A DNA stretch of 58,242 nucleotides. It comes from Hydrogenoanaerobacterium sp032017025 (lineage in GTDB: Bacteria; Bacillota; Clostridia; Oscillospirales; Ruminococcaceae). A program made the translations under genes and the position numbers. This document shows, piece after piece, positions 26,701-35,356 of this stretch (positions are counted from its first letter, which is position 1; each line of letters starts with the position of its first letter). The DNA lies in the NCBI RefSeq assembly GCF_032017025.1, contig NZ_DALZQO010000020.1, forward strand, positions 1-58,242. Reading direction: 5' to 3'. The notes beneath the pieces are model-generated. The model was given only the letters and a program-made list of their open reading frames with translations, was not told where the DNA came from and searched no databases.

Positions 26701-27294
26701 GTTGCGAACGAGCATTACGACAACGTCCCAGTTGATATTGTAGCAATTATCGTCGGCAAATCGGTGAAAACAACCCGTAAGAACGACACTATGGCATTTC
26801 TCACCATAGAGGATACCACCGGCTCTATGGAGGTTGTGGTGTTCCCGAAGGTGCTTACAGATTATAACCGGCTGCTGCAAAAAGGTGAGGTTGCGGTGTT
26901 TTCGGGCAGGGTGAGTATACGTGAAGAAGAACCCGCCAAGCTGATTTGCGAGAAGGTTTCCAGCGTGGAGGACAGGCTCTCTGCAAAAGACAGTGTACAG
27001 CAGCAGAGAAACGAACCGCAGGCGCGCCCCCCCTATAGCGGGGCGGTGTACAGCGATAAAGGTAAGCGTCGGGAGCTTTTCATTAAAGCGCCGTCAGCTG
27101 TTTCGGAAGTATTTGAGCGAACCAAAAATCTGCTTGAAATTTTTGAGGGTAGCACGCCGGTTTATGTTATGTTTGCCGACACAGGTAAGTTGACGGTAGC
27201 GCCAAAAAACCTATGGGTAGATTTGAACGATGTGCTTATCCGGGAGCTCAGTGCCGTATTGGGGGAACAAAACGTTAAAATTGTGGAAAAATGA
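23773..27294 (+). CDS. dnaE: DNA polymerase III alpha subunit, DnaE type
   Basis: A 1173-residue replicative polymerase. The PHP domain is at the N-terminus (HLHVHTEYSLLDG, residues 6-18). The family C catalytic region includes PDFDIDF (about 397-403), with GPGRGSGAGS just before it. EGVFQFES and FNKSHAAAYA follow, then the helix-hairpin-helix part, an OB-fold (DIVAIIVGKS to TTGSMEVVVFP, about residues 987-1045) and a tail domain. The length is normal for DnaE1. It has no exonuclease insertion, so it is not PolC; a separate polC is expected outside the window. Confidence 0.96.
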   Translation: MENFVHLHVHTEYSLLDGACRISRLVQRVKELGQPACAITDHGVMFGVIDFYKECEKQGIKPIIGCEVYVAPRTRFDKVYKMDTSPYHLVLLCKNETGYQNLIKIVSQGFIEGFYSKPRVDLELLRAHHEGLIALSACLAGEVPRKLMQGDYAAAKETALMYRQIFGEDNYYIEIQDHGIREQKVILPSLVKLSEETGIGLVATNDAHYIRKQDSKMQNVLVCIQTNRTVDDPSDMEFATDEFYIKSRSEMLETFPQLERALDNTIKIAEMCDLHFEFGVTKLPYFTAPGGQDNYEYFSELCYRGLQKHYGENPDASIRNRLAYELSVIKNMGYVDYFLIVSDFVNYARSHDIPVGPGRGSGAGSIAAYCIGITGIDPIRYNLLFERFLNPERVSMPDFDIDFCYEKRQKVIDYVVSKYGSDHVAQIITFGTMAARGALRDVGRALAIPYQTVDGVAKSVPMELHMSLDKALAVSAEFKGYYESDEKLKELIDTARSLEGVPRHSSTHAAGVVITRNPVDTYVPLAKNDESIVTQFTMTTLEELGLLKMDFLGLRTLTVISDSQKMINRYDPAFDINEIAQDDKAVFEMLTRGETEGVFQFESAGMCRTLSGLGPRSLEDMIAVISLYRPGPMESIPRYIKNRHNPELVTYKHPLLRPILDVTYGCIVYQEQVMQICRELAGYSYGRADLVRRAMSKKKADVMEKERHNFIYGIQLEDGTWECEGAIRRGVPEKIANDIFDEMNSFAAYAFNKSHAAAYATVSYQTAYLKCHYPKEFMAALMTSVLDNTDKVIEYIDECARLQIKVLPPDVNFSDEGFTVVGKDIRFGLLAVKNLGKGFIGDLIVERENGHFDGFTDFCERMHGKDLNKRTMESLIKCGALDSFGVNRRQMLLGYEAVLANLDEIKNKNIAGQVSFFEIAAAEIKKEEYTLPNVEEFTLRERLEMEKDTTGLFLSGHPVSEYQSAIATIGAHKILEVANEHYDNVPVDIVAIIVGKSVKTTRKNDTMAFLTIEDTTGSMEVVVFPKVLTDYNRLLQKGEVAVFSGRVSIREEEPAKLICEKVSSVEDRLSAKDSVQQQRNEPQARPPYSGAVYSDKGKRRELFIKAPSAVSEVFERTKNLLEIFEGSTPVYVMFADTGKLTVAPKNLWVDLNDVLIRELSAVLGEQNVKIVEK

Positions 27295-27316
27295 ATAAAC
27301 ATGAGACATTTGTTAC

Positions 27317-27345
27317 TTGTCTTTCGTGAAGAAATCAATTATAAT
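27317..27345 (+). promoter_or_regulatory. Promoter of pfkA
   Basis: TTGTCT (27317-27322), 17-base spacer, TATAAT (27340-27345). It is an independent start in the dnaE-pfkA spacer. Confidence 0.65.
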
Positions 27346-27440
27346 TCATAAGGTTGCAATATTTTTTGTCGTATTCAGCAAACTATTATCAATTACATTT
27401 TTATTTAAGAATGATTTTTTATACGATTGGAGAGCTCATT

Positions 27441-28415
27441 ATGGAAAACAAACAAAAAACAATCGCCATCCTAACCAGTGGCGGTGACGCACCTGGTATG
27501 AATGCCGCAATTCGTGCGGTTGTCAGAACCGCGCTGCACAGAGGTATGCGTGTACTAGGCGTCAGAAGAGGCTACAATGGCCTAATCAACGGTGATATGG
27601 TTGAGATGAATTTCCTTTCGGTTTCCGATATTATGCACAGAGGTGGTACAATCCTTTACACTGCGCGCTGCCCCGAGTTTCGTGAGGATGCAGGCGTTGA
27701 AAAGGCAAAAGAAACTTGCCTGAAAATGGGTATTGAAGGCTTGGTTGTAATCGGCGGTGACGGCTCTTATCGCGGTGCGCGCGATTTGTCCCTCAAGGGC
27801 ATTCCCTGTGTTGGTATTCCCGGCACCATCGACAACGATATTTCCTCTACCGAATACACCATCGGCTATGATACAGCCATGAACACCGTATGTGATATGG
27901 TTGACAGATTGCGCGATACTTCTCAATCTCATGACCGTTGCTCGGTGGTTGAGGTTATGGGCAGAAAAGCAGGCTACATCGCGCTCAATACCGGTATCGG
28001 TTGCGGCGCATCGGTTATTTTAATGCCTGAGGTAGAGTACGATATTCAAAAAGACGTAATTGATAAAATTATCAGCTCGCACAGAACGGGCAAACAGCAC
28101 TTTATTGTTATGGTTGCTGAGGGTATTGGCGGCGTTGAGGAGATTGCGAAGAAGATCGAAGAGGGTACAGGTATAGAGTCTCGCGCATGCGTGCTTGGCC
28201 ATGTTCAGCGCGGCGGTGCCCCCACAGTGACCGACAGGGTTGCTGCTACCAAAATGGGTTACCATGCAGTTGAACTGCTGGAGCAGGGTATTGGTAACCG
28301 TGTGGTTGGTCTGCAGTGCGGCGAAGTTGTCGATTACGATATCCTCGAGGGCCTGAAAATGGTAAAAACCATTGACATGAACACAGTTAAAATCGCAGAG
28401 GAAGTTGCCCTGTAA
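27441..28415 (+). CDS. pfkA: 6-phosphofructokinase
   Basis: A 324-residue ATP-dependent phosphofructokinase, the committed step of glycolysis. It has TSGGDAPGMNAAIR at residues 12-25, GGDGS near 105 (a Gly after the Asp is typical of ATP-using forms), the catalytic TIDND near 130 and MGRKAGYIA. ATG 27441 follows TTGGAGAG; an upstream ATG at 27354 would add 29 residues without a site. It has its own promoter and terminator, next to dnaE as in many clostridia. Confidence 0.95.
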   Translation: MENKQKTIAILTSGGDAPGMNAAIRAVVRTALHRGMRVLGVRRGYNGLINGDMVEMNFLSVSDIMHRGGTILYTARCPEFREDAGVEKAKETCLKMGIEGLVVIGGDGSYRGARDLSLKGIPCVGIPGTIDNDISSTEYTIGYDTAMNTVCDMVDRLRDTSQSHDRCSVVEVMGRKAGYIALNTGIGCGASVILMPEVEYDIQKDVIDKIISSHRTGKQHFIVMVAEGIGGVEEIAKKIEEGTGIESRACVLGHVQRGGAPTVTDRVAATKMGYHAVELLEQGIGNRVVGLQCGEVVDYDILEGLKMVKTIDMNTVKIAEEVAL

Positions 28416-28434
28416 AACTGGATAAAAGATTGCG

Positions 28435-28470
28435 AACAGCCTGTATGCATAATTCATACAGGCTGTTTTT
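28435..28470 (+). terminator. Terminator of pfkA
   Basis: AACAGCCTGTATG pairs with CATACAGGCTGTT around a 7-base loop and ends in a T run. Beyond it, 28471-28712 is AT-rich with no gene. Confidence 0.9.
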
Positions 28471-28712
28471 ATGTTCGGACAAGAACATATTGACACAAAA
28501 AACATCATACACTTAGTAGAATCTGTTTTGCTCACGCTGCAAAAAAATAGTTATTTTGACAGAATAAGAATTTGGCAAATTTTTCTCCCCAATAAATTAC
28601 CGAATTCTGCAATAAAATGTCGAAGAAACACCACTTAACTATTGATAATTATTTACTTTCAGTATATTATGAAAGTGACCATAAAATTGGATAACTATGG
28701 TCTTCCGTGCTA

Positions 28713-28741
28713 TTGACAGCTTGTTTTATGCTTATTATATT
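28713..28741 (+). promoter_or_regulatory. Promoter of the cell-wall hydrolase pair
   Basis: TTGACA (28713-28718), a 17-base spacer and TATATT (28736-28741). It lies 20 bases before the first start and probably serves both genes. Confidence 0.75.
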
Positions 28742-28760
28742 ACAATCAGTGGGGGTCAAC

Positions 28761-30233
28761 ATGAAACGAATTCTTGCACTCATTCTTGCAGCAACATTAG
28801 CCCTTTCCACCGGAGGTTGTACCGGAAAACCCAGTGCACCTGAAGACCTTGTCAGCTCGGAGGGTACGATTCTCTCACGAGAAGATGAGGAGTCGATGAT
28901 CTCCGAAGGCGAGTTTCCCGATGCAAATAACATCAGCGCGATAGAAGATTCATCAGAAAGCTCATCTTCCTCTAGCAGTAGTTCCTCCAGTTCTTCCGCA
29001 TCATCCAAGCCTTCCAGCAGCTCGTCGAGTTCCTCGAGCCAGCCGGCATCCAGCAGCAGTTCCTCCAGTTCCTCAAGCTCTTCGAGCTCCTCTGAAAGTT
29101 CAGAGAATTTTGAAGAGAATGAGTCGAGCTCCAGTCCTTCCGTTTCAGGGGAAGTACGCGCCGTCTGGATATCTTACCTCGACCTTTCGCCTATGATTAA
29201 AGGCAAGAGCAGAACTTCCTTCCGCAACAACATAGGTGCGGCATTTGATAATTGTGTTGATCTAGGGCTCAACACTGTTATGGTACAGGTGCGCCCTTTT
29301 GGCGATGCACTTTACCGTTCCAGCTATTTTCCGTGGTCTTACCTCATCAACGGCAGCAGTATTGAGGGCAAAGACCCGGGCTACGATCCGCTTGAGGTCA
29401 TGATTTCTGAGGCTCACTCACGCGGGCTTAAAATTGAAGCTTGGCTCAACCCTTACCGCATCCGCTCTAAGGGCAGTAAAGTTGAGCTTGCCTCCAGCAA
29501 CATTGCATCCGAATGGCTCGAAACCGAATCCGATTACGTGATTGAATACGACGGTGGCCTGTATTACAACCCCGCAAGGGAAGAAGTACAGGATCTGATT
29601 GTGAACGGCGTTAAGGAGATTGTAGCGGATTATAAGGTGGATGGCATCCATTTCGACGATTACTTCTACCCCTCACCCGACAAGAGCTTTGACGAAGAGG
29701 CCTATGACGATTACAAATCGGGCGGCGGCAAGCTTAGCCTGGCAAGCTGGCGCAGAAGCAACGTCGATACACTGGTAAAGCGTGTTTACAGCACAATAAA
29801 ATCCATCAACAAATCCTGCAAATTCGGTATTAGCCCACAGGGTAACCGCAGCAACAACTACAATTCACAGTACATAGATGTAGAAAAATGGGTTTCAAAT
29901 ACCGGCTATGTCGATTACATCTGCCCGCAGATTTATTGGGGCTTCAAACACAGCAGCGCACCGTACCAAAAGATTTTGGAGGAATGGGACGATATTATTA
30001 AAACCTCTAAGGTAAAGCTGTACGTGGGTCTTGCATCGTATAAAATCGGCACATCAGAAAACGACTTTGCCAATAACACAAACATCATGAAGCGGCAGGT
30101 AGATTCCGCTCGTGAGCAGGATAACTACAAGGGCTTTGCTCTCTACCGCTACGATTCGCTGTTTAATCCCGATTCGAGCGTGAAATCGCAGGTTGCGAAG
30201 GAACTTAAAAACTTAGAGTCAATTCTCGATTAG
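28761..30233 (+). CDS. Secreted GHL10-family glycosidase-like lipoprotein
   Basis: A 490-residue exported protein. A signal peptide ends at a possible lipid-anchored Cys (ALSTGGC), so it is probably a lipoprotein, though the box is imperfect. A linker at about residues 63-130 is almost all Ser. The rest is a GHL10 (DUF187/YngK-type) TIM barrel: GEVRAVWISYLD, MVQVRPFGDALY, KIEAWLNPYRIR and the catalytic-type DGIHFDDYFYP. In E. coli the GHL10 enzyme DigH cuts peptidoglycan glycans that have lost their peptides; the same target is inferred here. ATG 28761 follows GGGGG. The next gene carries a related domain. Confidence 0.85.
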   Translation: MKRILALILAATLALSTGGCTGKPSAPEDLVSSEGTILSREDEESMISEGEFPDANNISAIEDSSESSSSSSSSSSSSSASSKPSSSSSSSSSQPASSSSSSSSSSSSSSSESSENFEENESSSSPSVSGEVRAVWISYLDLSPMIKGKSRTSFRNNIGAAFDNCVDLGLNTVMVQVRPFGDALYRSSYFPWSYLINGSSIEGKDPGYDPLEVMISEAHSRGLKIEAWLNPYRIRSKGSKVELASSNIASEWLETESDYVIEYDGGLYYNPAREEVQDLIVNGVKEIVADYKVDGIHFDDYFYPSPDKSFDEEAYDDYKSGGGKLSLASWRRSNVDTLVKRVYSTIKSINKSCKFGISPQGNRSNNYNSQYIDVEKWVSNTGYVDYICPQIYWGFKHSSAPYQKILEEWDDIIKTSKVKLYVGLASYKIGTSENDFANNTNIMKRQVDSAREQDNYKGFALYRYDSLFNPDSSVKSQVAKELKNLESILD

Positions 30234-30260
30234 ATTACTCGCAGCGGAGGTTTAAAATTA

Positions 30261-33200
30261 GTGTCTAAAAACATTTTTGGCAATAAAAAAATAATTGCAA
30301 TTCTTCTTGCATCCATTTTCCTTGTCATTACATTGGCAACAGGTGTGCTTGCGGCATTCCATGCGGGAACACGCCCCGATAAGTCATCAAAAGACGACAG
30401 CTCGGTCAGCGACGTATCGTCCGATGACGAAAACAGTGAATCGTCCTCCTCAGAAGAAGATGAGGAGGATCTGAGCAGTGAGACTTTAAGCTTTAACCGT
30501 CCTAGTGAGCTGCGCGCGGTGTTCTTGGTGCCCGGCTCTGATTTTATGGCGGGTGAACTTACCGAAACAGCTGTTAAAGCAGAGGTAGACAAGGCAATCG
30601 CAGACGCGGTCAGCTTTACCGCAAATGCCGTGGTTGTTGATACGGCGTACAAAGACGGCACCATCTACGGTTCTGCTGATTCGATGGGCGGCTTTGATGT
30701 ACTGCGCTATATCAAAGAAAAGGCGACCGAGAAAAATCTGCTCACCTATGCTACATTTTCTGTGCTTGGTTCTGCTGCACAGGTTGATAACACCGTAATC
30801 GATCAGATTGTGCAAGACACCAAAAGCTTTGCCGAGCGTTACAGGCTCAACGGTATTTATCTGGATGATTTTTACCTTGATCAGGCAAGTGGAGGGTTCG
30901 CTGCTTATCAGGCGAATGGTTCGGGTATGGGCTACGAAAACTACATGCGTTCTATGTCCACCTCGGCATTTAAGGCAGCTTCCGATGCCATTCGTAAAAA
31001 TGCACCTGCCACACAGGTGGGTCTTTACACTACGGCGGTATGGGCAAATAAGGCAAGCGACGAGCAGGGCTCTAACACCAATGCTACATATCAGTCGCTG
31101 ATCGATGGCAACGCCGATACCAAAAAATGGGTGGAGGACGGCCTGGCTGACTTTGTTGCGGTCAAAGCGAGTGGTTCTACGACGGATGGTGCCATTCCTT
31201 TTGAATCGGTTGTATCCTGGTGGGGCGCTGTTGCAAGCGATGCCGATATTCCTTTGTATCCGGTTCATGCCTCCAGTAAGGCGGTTACCGATGAAAAAGG
31301 CTGGGCAAGCCCCACAGAGCTGGTTGAGCAGTATGTGGCGGCGAAAAAAGTGAGTAGTTATGAGGGCAGCGTGTTCGATTCGCTCAAAGCGCTGACTGCA
31401 GACCCCGAAAAGAGCACCACAACGTTGCTCGGCGCGTTCCAGTCCAAGGTGAACCTTGCAAACGTGCTTACCAAGCTGGCGCTCACCAAACCAAATAAGC
31501 CAAACATTACCACTGCAGAGCAAACCTACACCCTTATGGGTGCATCTGCACCGGATTTTGAATTGACAATGAACGGTGAAAAGGTTGAGCGCGATGCAAA
31601 TGGTTATTTCAGTATCACCGCAGATCTGAAAGAGGGTGCAAACGTATTCAAGTTTGAGCACAAAGGCGATGTGCAAACCTATACGATTACCCGCCAGACT
31701 CAGGTACTGAAAGAGATTTCACCTACCGGCAACCTCACCGTTGAGGGTGGAATGACGGTTTCGATTATTGCGATGGCATACCCCGATGCGACGGTATCGG
31801 CAACCATCAACGGTGCAACTGTGGCGATGACAAAATCCACCACCGAGGATGATAACATCGATAAAAACCAATCATATGTAAAATTTGTAGGTAACTACAA
31901 AACACCTACTACAACTGCCAATAAGAACATCGGCAATATCGTGGTGACGGCTACCTCAAACGGCATGAGTAAAACACTCACCGGTGCGGCAGTCACTATC
32001 ACCCCCAAGGCACCTATCGGCGATGGGCAGCTCGTTGAGGTAAAAGCCGCGGCGGCAGAAACCTTCCCCGATGATACTCTTGATGATCTTTCCAACGGTA
32101 ATTATTTTCCAATCGGTCGCGGTGCTCGTGACTATACTGTCAGTGACGAGTTAGAATATAACGATGGGAATAAAACACATTATTACTACCTGCTCGATTC
32201 CGGCAGGCGTGTTTATTCCAAAGACATCAGCACCGTCAGTGGTGCAGATCTCAACGGCAATAAGGTAAGTAGCATGAGTGTTTCGAGCGGTGGGGGCGTT
32301 ACCAGGGTGACGTTTAAGACGGACAAGCAAGTATCCTACACCTTAAAACATTCCGGCTCAAACATATCCATTCAGTTCCATTACACTACTTCAACCCCCG
32401 GCAGCTCAAAGGTGGGCAGCAACCCGTTGTTCACTTCGGCTTCGTGGTCGGGGTCCACTGTTACCCTCAAGCTGGGTAATTCCAGAAGCTTTATCGGCTA
32501 CACAGCCGAGTATTCCGGCGGGGACTTGATTTTCCGCTTTAAGAATTCACCCGGGGGGCTACGCGGTGCACGTGTTTACATTGATACCGGGCACTCGGCC
32601 GATAGTACCGGTGCCGACGGTTATATTTCACCAAGTGACGGCGGCATGACCGAGTACGATATCAACCTTGCGGTTTCCAAAAAGCTTAAGAGCATTCTCG
32701 AAAGCAACGGTGCAACCGTAAGCATGCCCAGTACGTCGAGATTCGTTGAGCTTGAGGACAGAATGGCAAAGGCGGAAAGCTTTGATCCGCATATTCTGGT
32801 AAGCGTGCATGCAAACTCCAGCACAAGCTCCAGTGCGCGTGGTTCGGAGGCGTTTTACTTCTATAACTTCGCGTCGGGTCTTGCATCCAATGTTTCTGCA
32901 AATATGGCGAGTGCACTCGACATTACAAACCGGAAAGCAAAAAGCGGACGCTATTACATGACACGAACTTCGCAGTTTGCAGCTACGCTGTCTGAAAGCG
33001 CGTTTGTATCCAATGCGGATGAATATGCGATGCTGACCGACAGCGACTATCAATACGCTCTTGCCAAGGGAATTGCACAGGGTATTAACAGTTACTTGGC
33101 ATCTGCCGCGGGCAGCAGTTCGGGGGGAGATATTGAAGATGGCGATGGCGGAGATGACAGCAGTGAAGAGGATGTACCGGTAACCAGCGTTTCACTGAAC

Positions 33201-34295
33201 AAATCCACCTTGCAGCTTACCGTTGGCGGCTCTGAAACTTTAGAGGCAACTGTAAAGCCTACTTCTGCAACCAACAAGAAGGTCACCTGGAGTTCCAGTA
33301 AAGAAACTGTTGCCACAGTAAGCACTGACGGTAAAGTGACTGCAAAGGGCAAGGGCACCGCAACCATTACTGCAACCACCAAGGATGGCGGCAAAACAGC
33401 GAAGTGCACCGTTACAGTCACGGATAAAGGTATAGTGCTTGAGGATGTCACCATTACTGACCCTCCATCCATTATGGAAGTAGGCAAAACCTATACCTTT
33501 AAGGCGTTTACCACGCCGGATAACGCCACCAATGTCACCTATGAATGGTCGGTCGACAATTCCAACATAGCCACCATCAATAAAACCAGCGGTGTACTCA
33601 CCGCTAAGGCTGCTGGTAATGTAAAGGTTACGGTTACAGCAAAAAGTGGTGGTGTTACGAAAACCGATTATGACACTATCAAGGTGATTGACAAAATAGT
33701 CCCTGTCACCAATGTAACGCTTGATCAAACCTCACTTACGCTGAATGCGGGTGAATCCAAGCAGCTGGTTGCAACGGTGACACCCAGCAATGCAACCAAC
33801 GCAAAGGTCAGCTGGAAATCGGATAACAAGGAGATTACCGTTGACAAAAACGGATTGGTTGCGGTGAGCGCAAGCATTACCAAGGATGTAACGGCTACGA
33901 TTACGGTTACGACCGAAGACGGAAGTAAAAAGGCTACCTGCAAGGTAACCGGTAAATATTCCGCGCCTCCTGCCACGGTAGAACCCTCTGAGGTGCAGCT
34001 CAGCGAATCAAATCTTACTCTTAAAGCAGGTGAAACTGCTCAGCTTGTAGCTACCGTGTTACCGGAGAACGCGGCGGACCGCAGCGTTACATGGTCCAGC
34101 AGCGATGATGCGATTGCCACTGTAGTAGGTGGTAAGGTTACGGCAGTATCGGCGGGCAGTGCCACAATTACGGTTAAGACAAAGAACGGAAAAACCGCTA
34201 CCTGTAAAATCAATGTGTCGGCAGAGCAATCTTCGTCTTCATCAGCGGAACCGCCTTCGTCAGCGGAATCATCTTCGTCGACGGAATCATCTTAA
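30261..34295 (+). CDS. Large surface protein: GHL10-like domain, amidase_3, Big_2 repeats
   Basis: A 1344-residue exported protein, GTG start 8 bases after GGAGG. Order: membrane anchor or signal (about 10-32), acidic Ser-rich linker, GHL10-like barrel (about 83-390; ELRAVFLV, NGIYLDDFYLD), beta domains including an AMIN-like part near 640-720, N-acetylmuramoyl-L-alanine amidase (about 768-948), four Big_2 immunoglobulin-like repeats (about 972-1320) and a Ser-rich end. The amidase zinc ligands appear complete: H778 in DTGH, E798, H850, with catalytic E912 in LSESAFVSN. It would strip peptides from glycan strands outside the cell. No LPXTG motif is seen, so attachment is through the N-terminal helix or the repeats. 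Confidence 0.88.
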   Translation: MSKNIFGNKKIIAILLASIFLVITLATGVLAAFHAGTRPDKSSKDDSSVSDVSSDDENSESSSSEEDEEDLSSETLSFNRPSELRAVFLVPGSDFMAGELTETAVKAEVDKAIADAVSFTANAVVVDTAYKDGTIYGSADSMGGFDVLRYIKEKATEKNLLTYATFSVLGSAAQVDNTVIDQIVQDTKSFAERYRLNGIYLDDFYLDQASGGFAAYQANGSGMGYENYMRSMSTSAFKAASDAIRKNAPATQVGLYTTAVWANKASDEQGSNTNATYQSLIDGNADTKKWVEDGLADFVAVKASGSTTDGAIPFESVVSWWGAVASDADIPLYPVHASSKAVTDEKGWASPTELVEQYVAAKKVSSYEGSVFDSLKALTADPEKSTTTLLGAFQSKVNLANVLTKLALTKPNKPNITTAEQTYTLMGASAPDFELTMNGEKVERDANGYFSITADLKEGANVFKFEHKGDVQTYTITRQTQVLKEISPTGNLTVEGGMTVSIIAMAYPDATVSATINGATVAMTKSTTEDDNIDKNQSYVKFVGNYKTPTTTANKNIGNIVVTATSNGMSKTLTGAAVTITPKAPIGDGQLVEVKAAAAETFPDDTLDDLSNGNYFPIGRGARDYTVSDELEYNDGNKTHYYYLLDSGRRVYSKDISTVSGADLNGNKVSSMSVSSGGGVTRVTFKTDKQVSYTLKHSGSNISIQFHYTTSTPGSSKVGSNPLFTSASWSGSTVTLKLGNSRSFIGYTAEYSGGDLIFRFKNSPGGLRGARVYIDTGHSADSTGADGYISPSDGGMTEYDINLAVSKKLKSILESNGATVSMPSTSRFVELEDRMAKAESFDPHILVSVHANSSTSSSARGSEAFYFYNFASGLASNVSANMASALDITNRKAKSGRYYMTRTSQFAATLSESAFVSNADEYAMLTDSDYQYALAKGIAQGINSYLASAAGSSSGGDIEDGDGGDDSSEEDVPVTSVSLNKSTLQLTVGGSETLEATVKPTSATNKKVTWSSSKETVATVSTDGKVTAKGKGTATITATTKDGGKTAKCTVTVTDKGIVLEDVTITDPPSIMEVGKTYTFKAFTTPDNATNVTYEWSVDNSNIATINKTSGVLTAKAAGNVKVTVTAKSGGVTKTDYDTIKVIDKIVPVTNVTLDQTSLTLNAGESKQLVATVTPSNATNAKVSWKSDNKEITVDKNGLVAVSASITKDVTATITVTTEDGSKKATCKVTGKYSAPPATVEPSEVQLSESNLTLKAGETAQLVATVLPENAADRSVTWSSSDDAIATVVGGKVTAVSAGSATITVKTKNGKTATCKINVSAEQSSSSSAEPPSSAESSSSTESS

Positions 34296-34332
34296 CCACA
34301 GGATGGCATTCTAGTTTAATAAAAAATTATCA

Positions 34333-34369
34333 AAAAGAGCAGGAACTTTTGCAACTTCCTGCTCTTTTC
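34333..34369 (+). terminator. Terminator of the hydrolase pair
   Basis: AAAAGAGCAGGAA pairs with TTCCTGCTCTTTT around a 10-base loop. Confidence 0.85.
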
Positions 34370-34371
34370 TG

Positions 34372-34400
34372 TTGATTTAGGCACTGATTTGCGTTATACT
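34372..34400 (+). promoter_or_regulatory. Promoter of nfnAB
   Basis: TTGATT (34372-34377), 17-base spacer, TATACT (34395-34400). Confidence 0.65.
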
Positions 34401-34482
34401 TAAAAAAAGGATGATAAATTATCATCTTAATGCTATCAATTTAATGATTATTGCTAAAATTTTTATAAAGGGAGTGCTAACC

Positions 34483-35322
34483 TTGTTTAAAATAGTAAAG
34501 AAAAAACAATTGAACAGCGCCGTTACGCTAATGCAAATTGAAGCGCCGTTTATTGCAAAAAAGGCAAAAGCAGGGCAGTTCATTATTTTTCGTGTTGATG
34601 AGCATGGAGAGCGTGTACCTCTTACTATTGCAGATACCGATATTGAGCGTGGTACGGTCACCATTATTTTTCAAGCGGTGGGGCGGTCCACTATCATGCT
34701 GTCTCAAATGAATGAGGGAGATTCCATTCTGGATTTCGTAGGTCCACTCGGTACTGCTACGCATCTTGACGGCTATAAAAAGGTTTGTGTTGTCGGCGGC
34801 GGCGTCGGCAATGCAATTGCATATCCCTCTGCAAAGGCGCTGTTCCAAAATGGTGCCGAGGTAGATGTTATCGCAGGCTTCCGCAGCAAAGACATCGTTA
34901 TTTTAGAGGACGAGTTTAAGGCAGTATGCAAAAATCTGTACATCACCACCGATGACGGCAGCTATGGCGAAAAGGGCTTTGTAACCAACAAACTGCAAAG
35001 CCTAATCGATGCCGGCAACAACTACGATCTTGTCATTGCAATCGGCCCGATTCCAATGATGAAGTTTGTTTCAAAAGTTACCGAACCCTATGGAATAAAA
35101 ACACTGGTTTCACTCAACCCCATTATGATCGATGGTACCGGTATGTGTGGCGGCTGCCGTGTTACAGTAGGCGGCAAAATCAAGTTTGCATGCGTTGACG
35201 GGCCCGACTTTGACGGGCATGAGGTCGATTATGACGAACTGATGAAACGCAACTCATTCTACAAAAACAGAGAGCATTGTGATACCTCCGAGTGTCGTAT
35301 GCTCAATGCCAAACCGGAATAA
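34483..35322 (+). CDS. nfnA: NfnA-like FAD/[2Fe-2S] subunit of NADH-dependent ferredoxin:NADP+ oxidoreductase
   Basis: A 279-residue protein of the dihydroorotate-dehydrogenase electron-transfer type. It has an N-terminal FAD domain (GQFIIFRVDEHGERVPLTI), an NAD domain (VVGGGVGNAIAYP) and a C-terminal Cys cluster for [2Fe-2S] (C222 and C225 in MCGGC, C237, and a further Cys after REH). TTG 34483 lies 8 bases after GGGAG; starting earlier would add 24 residues unlike the family. With the gene after it, this gives the NfnAB layout, an electron-bifurcating complex that links NADH, ferredoxin and NADPH pools. The pair is also often labelled sulfide dehydrogenase or glutamate synthase. Confidence 0.85.
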   Translation: MFKIVKKKQLNSAVTLMQIEAPFIAKKAKAGQFIIFRVDEHGERVPLTIADTDIERGTVTIIFQAVGRSTIMLSQMNEGDSILDFVGPLGTATHLDGYKKVCVVGGGVGNAIAYPSAKALFQNGAEVDVIAGFRSKDIVILEDEFKAVCKNLYITTDDGSYGEKGFVTNKLQSLIDAGNNYDLVIAIGPIPMMKFVSKVTEPYGIKTLVSLNPIMIDGTGMCGGCRVTVGGKIKFACVDGPDFDGHEVDYDELMKRNSFYKNREHCDTSECRMLNAKPE

Positions 35323-35356
35323 TTTCGAATGCAGAACTAAATGGAGGTTGAACAAC

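Noticed and set aside
28949..29150. Serine-codon tract as a possible repeat or phase-variable sequence
   Set aside because: Codons are mixed (tca, tcc, agc, agt), so there is no unit repeat that could slip; it is simply a Ser linker.
33170..34220. Tandem DNA repeats in the Big_2 region
   Set aside because: The four domains are similar in protein but clearly diverged in DNA.
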